From Alphaproteobacteria bacterium (GTDB taxonomy: Bacteria; Pseudomonadota; Alphaproteobacteria; Rhizobiales; Xanthobacteraceae): a stretch of DNA of 64,000 nucleotides. How positions within the stretch are numbered: position 1 is the first letter of the stretch; every line of letters starts with the position of its first letter. The position numbers and the translations under genes were made by a program. A model generated the notes under the pieces. It was not told the origin of the DNA. It made no database searches and saw only the letters and a list, made by a program, of their open reading frames with translations. Positions 60,903 to 64,000 of this stretch are shown in pieces. The stretch spans positions 5,530,001-5,594,000 of the forward strand of contig JBBCGH010000001.1 of the NCBI GenBank assembly GCA_037200445.1, written 5' to 3'.

Positions 60903-62138
60903 TCAGTGCCCGCTGAACACGAGCGTCTTGAACGGCAGCACCAGCGCCTGCAGCCTTAGGATCAGCGCATGCACCAGCGCGAGCGCATCCACGGCGTGCA
61001 GCGCGATGCCCTTGACGGTGCCGGTCTTGGGGTCGTTGATGGCGTCATGGTTGTTCGAGTAGGCGTTGGCGATGCAGCTTGAGCCCGGTGTCACGCCGTC
61101 AAGCCCGCCCTTGAAGAGCGGCTCGAGAAACGCCAGCAGCGTGCCCGGCCGCGTCACCTGCTGCGCCTCGAGCAGTTGCTCGCCGCCACGGAACTGACCC
61201 GCCGCGATGTAATCCTGCACGTCCGTGACGACCATCGGGATCACGGTGAACGGTTTGGTCACGCAGGTGACCTCCGCGATCATGCCGGGCTTCATGATCT
61301 GCGCCTCGATCTGGTTGAAACCGGCTTGCAGGCCGCGCTGGCCCGCGCCCTCCGGAATCAGGATGCCGGCTGGGCGCATCATCGGATTGACGAGGTCGCC
61401 AACGCGCAGAAAGAACTGCTCGACGCGCCCGTTCACGCCGGCGCGGATGACGGTCTTGTCCAGATCGACCTGAGCCTGTGCGAGTTCGGCCTCCGCGCTT
61501 GCCTTCTCGGCCGGGAGCACGGACGAGACCTTGATATCGGCCGCCTGTTTTGCCGCCTCCGCGGCGGCAAGGCCGCCCTGGGTCGCATCCACCCGCACCT
61601 GCAGTTTCTCGATGTCGCGCTGCGCGACGACGCCAGCGTTGCGGCGTTGCAATTCCAGTTTGGTATCTAGTTCGTCCTGGGCCTGCTGGACATTGCCCTT
61701 GGCCTCGCGGACCTGACCTTCGGCCTTTATCACATCGGCTTTCGCCACCGCGAGCGCTGCCTCGATTTCTGCGATCTTGCGCTTCGCGGTTTCCAGCGCG
61801 GCTTCCTGCTTCGAGCTGTCGAGCCGGAAGATCGGGTCCCCTTTTTTGATGGGCGCGCTGTAGCCGGGGATGGAGATCTCGGCGACGCGGCCGATCGTCT
61901 CGGGAACGATCGGGACGGTGCGGAAGAACAGCGTGACGTTGGTGGTGGCCGGATGATTGTAGAAGACCGTGGTGATCAGCAGCACGGTGATGATCAGGCA
62001 GCTCGTGATGCCCCACCGCAATTCAAACCACACGGTGTAGAGATTGATCTCCTGGCCGAAGCGCTTTCCCTGCGCGTAGCGGCGATAGAGATAGTCCGGC
62101 AGGATCGTGAATAGGGAGACCAGCAGCATCTCAAGCAT
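60903..62138 (-). CDS. HlyD-family membrane-fusion protein (YibH-like)
   Basis: A 411-residue protein with one or two N-terminal membrane segments (LRWGITSCLIITVLLITTVF) and the lipoyl halves (GRVAEISIPGYSAPIKKGDP; LDKTVIRAGVNGRVEQFFLR). A coiled-coil hairpin rich in Ala/Glu/Gln lies between (about 125-250). The C-terminus, VHALILRLQALVLPF, is hydrophobic. The start at 62138 (MLEMLLVSLFTILPD) overlaps the upstream small membrane-protein gene by 8 nt. A longer frame is Arg-rich and spurious. It probably works with that partner, as pairs of this type are known; the exported substrate is unknown. Confidence 0.87.
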   Translation of the reverse strand: MLEMLLVSLFTILPDYLYRRYAQGKRFGQEINLYTVWFELRWGITSCLIITVLLITTVFYNHPATTNVTLFFRTVPIVPETIGRVAEISIPGYSAPIKKGDPIFRLDSSKQEAALETAKRKIAEIEAALAVAKADVIKAEGQVREAKGNVQQAQDELDTKLELQRRNAGVVAQRDIEKLQVRVDATQGGLAAAEAAKQAADIKVSSVLPAEKASAEAELAQAQVDLDKTVIRAGVNGRVEQFFLRVGDLVNPMMRPAGILIPEGAGQRGLQAGFNQIEAQIMKPGMIAEVTCVTKPFTVIPMVVTDVQDYIAAGQFRGGEQLLEAQQVTRPGTLLAFLEPLFKGGLDGVTPGSSCIANAYSNNHDAINDPKTGTVKGIALHAVDALALVHALILRLQALVLPFKTLVFSGH

Positions 62139-62649
62139 GGGCCCGCCCCCTCTGCTTCGGCGGCGCGGCGTCCCGCGCCGGCAACGGGATCGTCTCGGCT
62201 TGCTTGGCGCCCGCGTCCGTCGGCGGCGGCTCCTCCGGGGCAGCGTGCCCATGAGGCCCGCCATAGCGCGGAACCTCGACGTCGCCTTCGCCCGGCTTGA
62301 GGCCCGCGAGCTTCTCGGCCGATCCCGCGATGCGTTTGAGCGGGTTGCCGAAATCCGGCATCTCGATCATCGCCAGCACGAGACCGATGATCCAGAAAAT
62401 GTGCATGTGCGTGAACAGCGAGATCAGGCAGAGCACCGCCACAAGCTCGGCCTGTATCTTGTCGCCCTTGTGGGCGATGTGTTCGGGCAGCGAGTGCAGG
62501 CGGAAGAAGAAGACGCCAAACCCGAGCACCGAAACCGCCAGGATCACCCCGACCGTCACCATCAGAACGTCCGTCTCGCCCGGCGGCGTGATGAACATCG
62601 GCAGATGTTCGATCGCGGCCGGGTGAATGGAATCGCTTGCGCCTGCCAT
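62131..62649 (-). CDS. Small inner-membrane protein, partner of the HlyD-like adaptor
   Basis: A 172-residue protein with three hydrophobic segments: DVLMVTVGVILAVSVLGFGV, AELVAVLCLISLFTHMHIFW and WIIGLVLAMIE. The C-terminal ~70 residues are polar and Pro-rich (HGHAAPEEPPPTDAGAK). No catalytic motif is seen. It overlaps the HlyD-like gene and is probably co-translated with it. I recognise the pairing of such a small protein with YibH-type adaptors but not a function. Confidence 0.75.
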   Translation of the reverse strand: MAGASDSIHPAAIEHLPMFITPPGETDVLMVTVGVILAVSVLGFGVFFFRLHSLPEHIAHKGDKIQAELVAVLCLISLFTHMHIFWIIGLVLAMIEMPDFGNPLKRIAGSAEKLAGLKPGEGDVEVPRYGGPHGHAAPEEPPPTDAGAKQAETIPLPARDAAPPKQRGRAHA

Positions 62650-62862
62650 GCTCGTTGAACCCCCGATACGGACGGGCCGGCGGCGCGCCGGCGGCGACCT
62701 TCGGCACTAACTTGTGTCGCGCTCCCCTGAACGCGCCAGCGAGCTTACAGGTGGTCGCGGGTGACCGATGTTATCCCTCAGGGTAGGTGCGATAGACCTT
62801 TCGGCAGTTGCGCTGGGGCTGCGCGCTTGTCGGGCAGCGGGCCGCAACGTCCGCACCATCGA

Positions 62863-63978
62863 TCACGTGATCCGCAGTTCGTCCACCGGGCGTCCGGGCT
62901 GCTCGATGCGGGGTGTCTGGCCGCCGCGAAGGACCGAGTTGCCCTCGTAAAGCGTGCGCTGATCGATCGGCGCCGGTGCGAGCCAGTGCTCTTCGCGCAT
63001 CTCGCCGTTGAGGCCGTAAACCGCAAGTGCGTTGCCGTAAACGACCTTGCGGATCGCCTCGGCGCTCACCCCGCGTTGCGCCATCAGACGCGCGGTCTTG
63101 GCGACCGCCAGCGGATCGGAAACGCCCCAGTCGCAAGCTGAATTGACGATAAGCCGCTCCGGGCCGTAGTTCTCGACCAGCACGGCCATGCGCTCGCTGC
63201 CCATCTTGGTCTGCGGATAGATCGAGAAGCCCAGCCAATAGCCGCGCTCGAGCACGTCGCGGATCGTCTCTTCGTTGTTGTGGTCGATGACGCAGCGCGC
63301 CGGATCGAAGTTGTGTTCCTTCAGCACATCCATCGTGCGCAGCGTGCCGGCGTGCTTGTCGCGATGCGGGGTGTGGATCATGATCGGCAGGTCGAACTCC
63401 TTGGCAAGCTCGATCTGCGCACGCAGCGCCCTGTCCTCGGCCGGCGTCTGCTCGTCGTAACCGAGCTCGCCCATCGCGACGACGCCCTCCTTGGCGAGAA
63501 AACGCGGCAGCACGTCGAGCACGGCTTCCGCGAGCGGCTCGTTGTTCGCTTCCTTCGGATTGAGGCCGATCGTGCAGTAGTGGCGGATGCCGAACTGGCC
63601 GGCGCGGAAACGCTCGAAACCGGAGATGAGCGAGAAATAGTCGATGAAGCTGCCGACATTGGTGCGCGCCTGGCCGAGCCAGAACGCCGGCTCGATCACC
63701 GCGACGATGCCGGCCTTGGCCATCGCCTCGTAGTCGTCGGTGGTGCGCGAGATCATGTGCGCGTGCGGGTCGATGATGATACCGGCGCCACCTTGCGCGG
63801 CGTTCGGACCGCCCTGCCCCTTCGCCTGCGCGAGGCGCTGCACGTCATCGAGAAGGCGCACGAATTTTTCGGCCGTGAGCGCGCCGTTGCAGCATGGGCA
63901 GGTCAACGAGGTGTTGCCGAGCAGCTCTTTGAGCGAGGCGGCGTCGCAGAAAAAACCTGACGGAGATGTTGTGCTCAT
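62863..63978 (-). CDS. TatD-like metal-dependent hydrolase with N-terminal Cys motif
   Basis: A 371-residue amidohydrolase-superfamily protein. The metal-binding start is GIIIDPHAHMISRTTDDYEA (His-x-His), followed by VAMGELGYDEQTPAEDRALR (Glu), LPIMIHTPHRDKHAGTLRTM (His) and VIDHNNEETI (His), with the final Asp probably in NSACDWGVSDPLAV. The first ~75 residues add a segment with TCPCCNGALT, a C-x2... zinc-ribbon-like half. Residue order fits TatD/PHP-type phosphohydrolases such as EboB-like proteins. The gene is isolated; the 213 nt between it and the membrane-protein gene hold nothing recognised. Confidence 0.82.
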   Translation of the reverse strand: MSTTSPSGFFCDAASLKELLGNTSLTCPCCNGALTAEKFVRLLDDVQRLAQAKGQGGPNAAQGGAGIIIDPHAHMISRTTDDYEAMAKAGIVAVIEPAFWLGQARTNVGSFIDYFSLISGFERFRAGQFGIRHYCTIGLNPKEANNEPLAEAVLDVLPRFLAKEGVVAMGELGYDEQTPAEDRALRAQIELAKEFDLPIMIHTPHRDKHAGTLRTMDVLKEHNFDPARCVIDHNNEETIRDVLERGYWLGFSIYPQTKMGSERMAVLVENYGPERLIVNSACDWGVSDPLAVAKTARLMAQRGVSAEAIRKVVYGNALAVYGLNGEMREEHWLAPAPIDQRTLYEGNSVLRGGQTPRIEQPGRPVDELRIT

Positions 63979-64000
63979 TTTTCGAGTCTCCTCACATAGA

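Overview
The window is about 64 kb of high-GC DNA with dense, mostly operonic genes. Gene content points to an alphaproteobacterium of the order Hyphomicrobiales, in the Bradyrhizobium / Rhodopseudomonas / Xanthobacteraceae neighbourhood. The signs are two Bug-type tricarboxylate-transporter binding proteins, many ABC importers for small organic molecules, an HWE-family histidine kinase, and several intergenic palindromic repeats of a kind typical of those genomes. This placement is inference from gene style; no rRNA or tRNA gene was seen.

Layout. 1-7.3 kb: end of a MarR regulator with an EmrA-like membrane-fusion protein, an orphan Bug protein, an orphan molybdenum hydroxylase large subunit, and a Wzz/GumC-like protein with a degenerate ATPase domain. 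7.5-13.2 kb: a complete branched-chain-type ABC importer with a flavin-dependent (LLM) oxidoreductase inside the operon. 13.4-21.6 kb: a 2096-residue soluble hybrid histidine kinase with eleven exactly 92-residue HAMP-type repeats, coupled to a REC-PAS-HWE kinase-REC protein. 21.8-31.7 kb: a polar amino-acid ABC importer, an N-carbamoyl-D-amino-acid hydrolase, a flavin reductase, and on the other strand a hydantoin/Asp-Glu racemase with a sugar-type ABC importer whose binding-protein gene carries a one-base frameshift. 32-43 kb: small hypotheticals, a Bug protein, a beta-propeller-like protein, a MetE-like methyltransferase, an iron-type binding protein, a DUF2064-type glycosyltransferase, a Tat-exported sulfatase, a GhrA-like reductase, an SDR and a DadA-like oxidoreductase. 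43-51.3 kb: a full kdp locus (F-A-B-C-D-E) with an extra 27-residue membrane peptide ahead of kdpF and a KdpE-like box upstream.

The most unusual stretch is 51.8-59 kb, five co-directional, closely spaced genes. They encode (i) a 238-residue protein made of thirteen [IV]-[VI]-E-[VML]-A-P repeats, (ii) a B12-type radical SAM enzyme of the RiPP-maturation C-methyltransferase type, (iii) a 961-residue fusion of a phosphoribosyltransferase domain, an AMMECR1 domain and an alpha/alpha-toroid-like domain, (iv) an uncharacterised 355-residue protein, and (v) a UGSC-family selenoprotein whose in-frame TGA (58712-58714) is followed by a good bacterial SECIS-like hairpin. Genes i-iii look like a candidate undescribed peptide- or protein-modification system with a repetitive substrate. 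Genes iv-v look like a selenium-dependent redox module that would be mis-annotated if the TGA were read as a stop.

59-64 kb: an HdeA-like periplasmic protein, a PPK2 polyphosphate kinase, a two-TM potassium channel, an HlyD-type membrane-fusion protein with a small membrane partner, and a TatD-like metal-dependent hydrolase.
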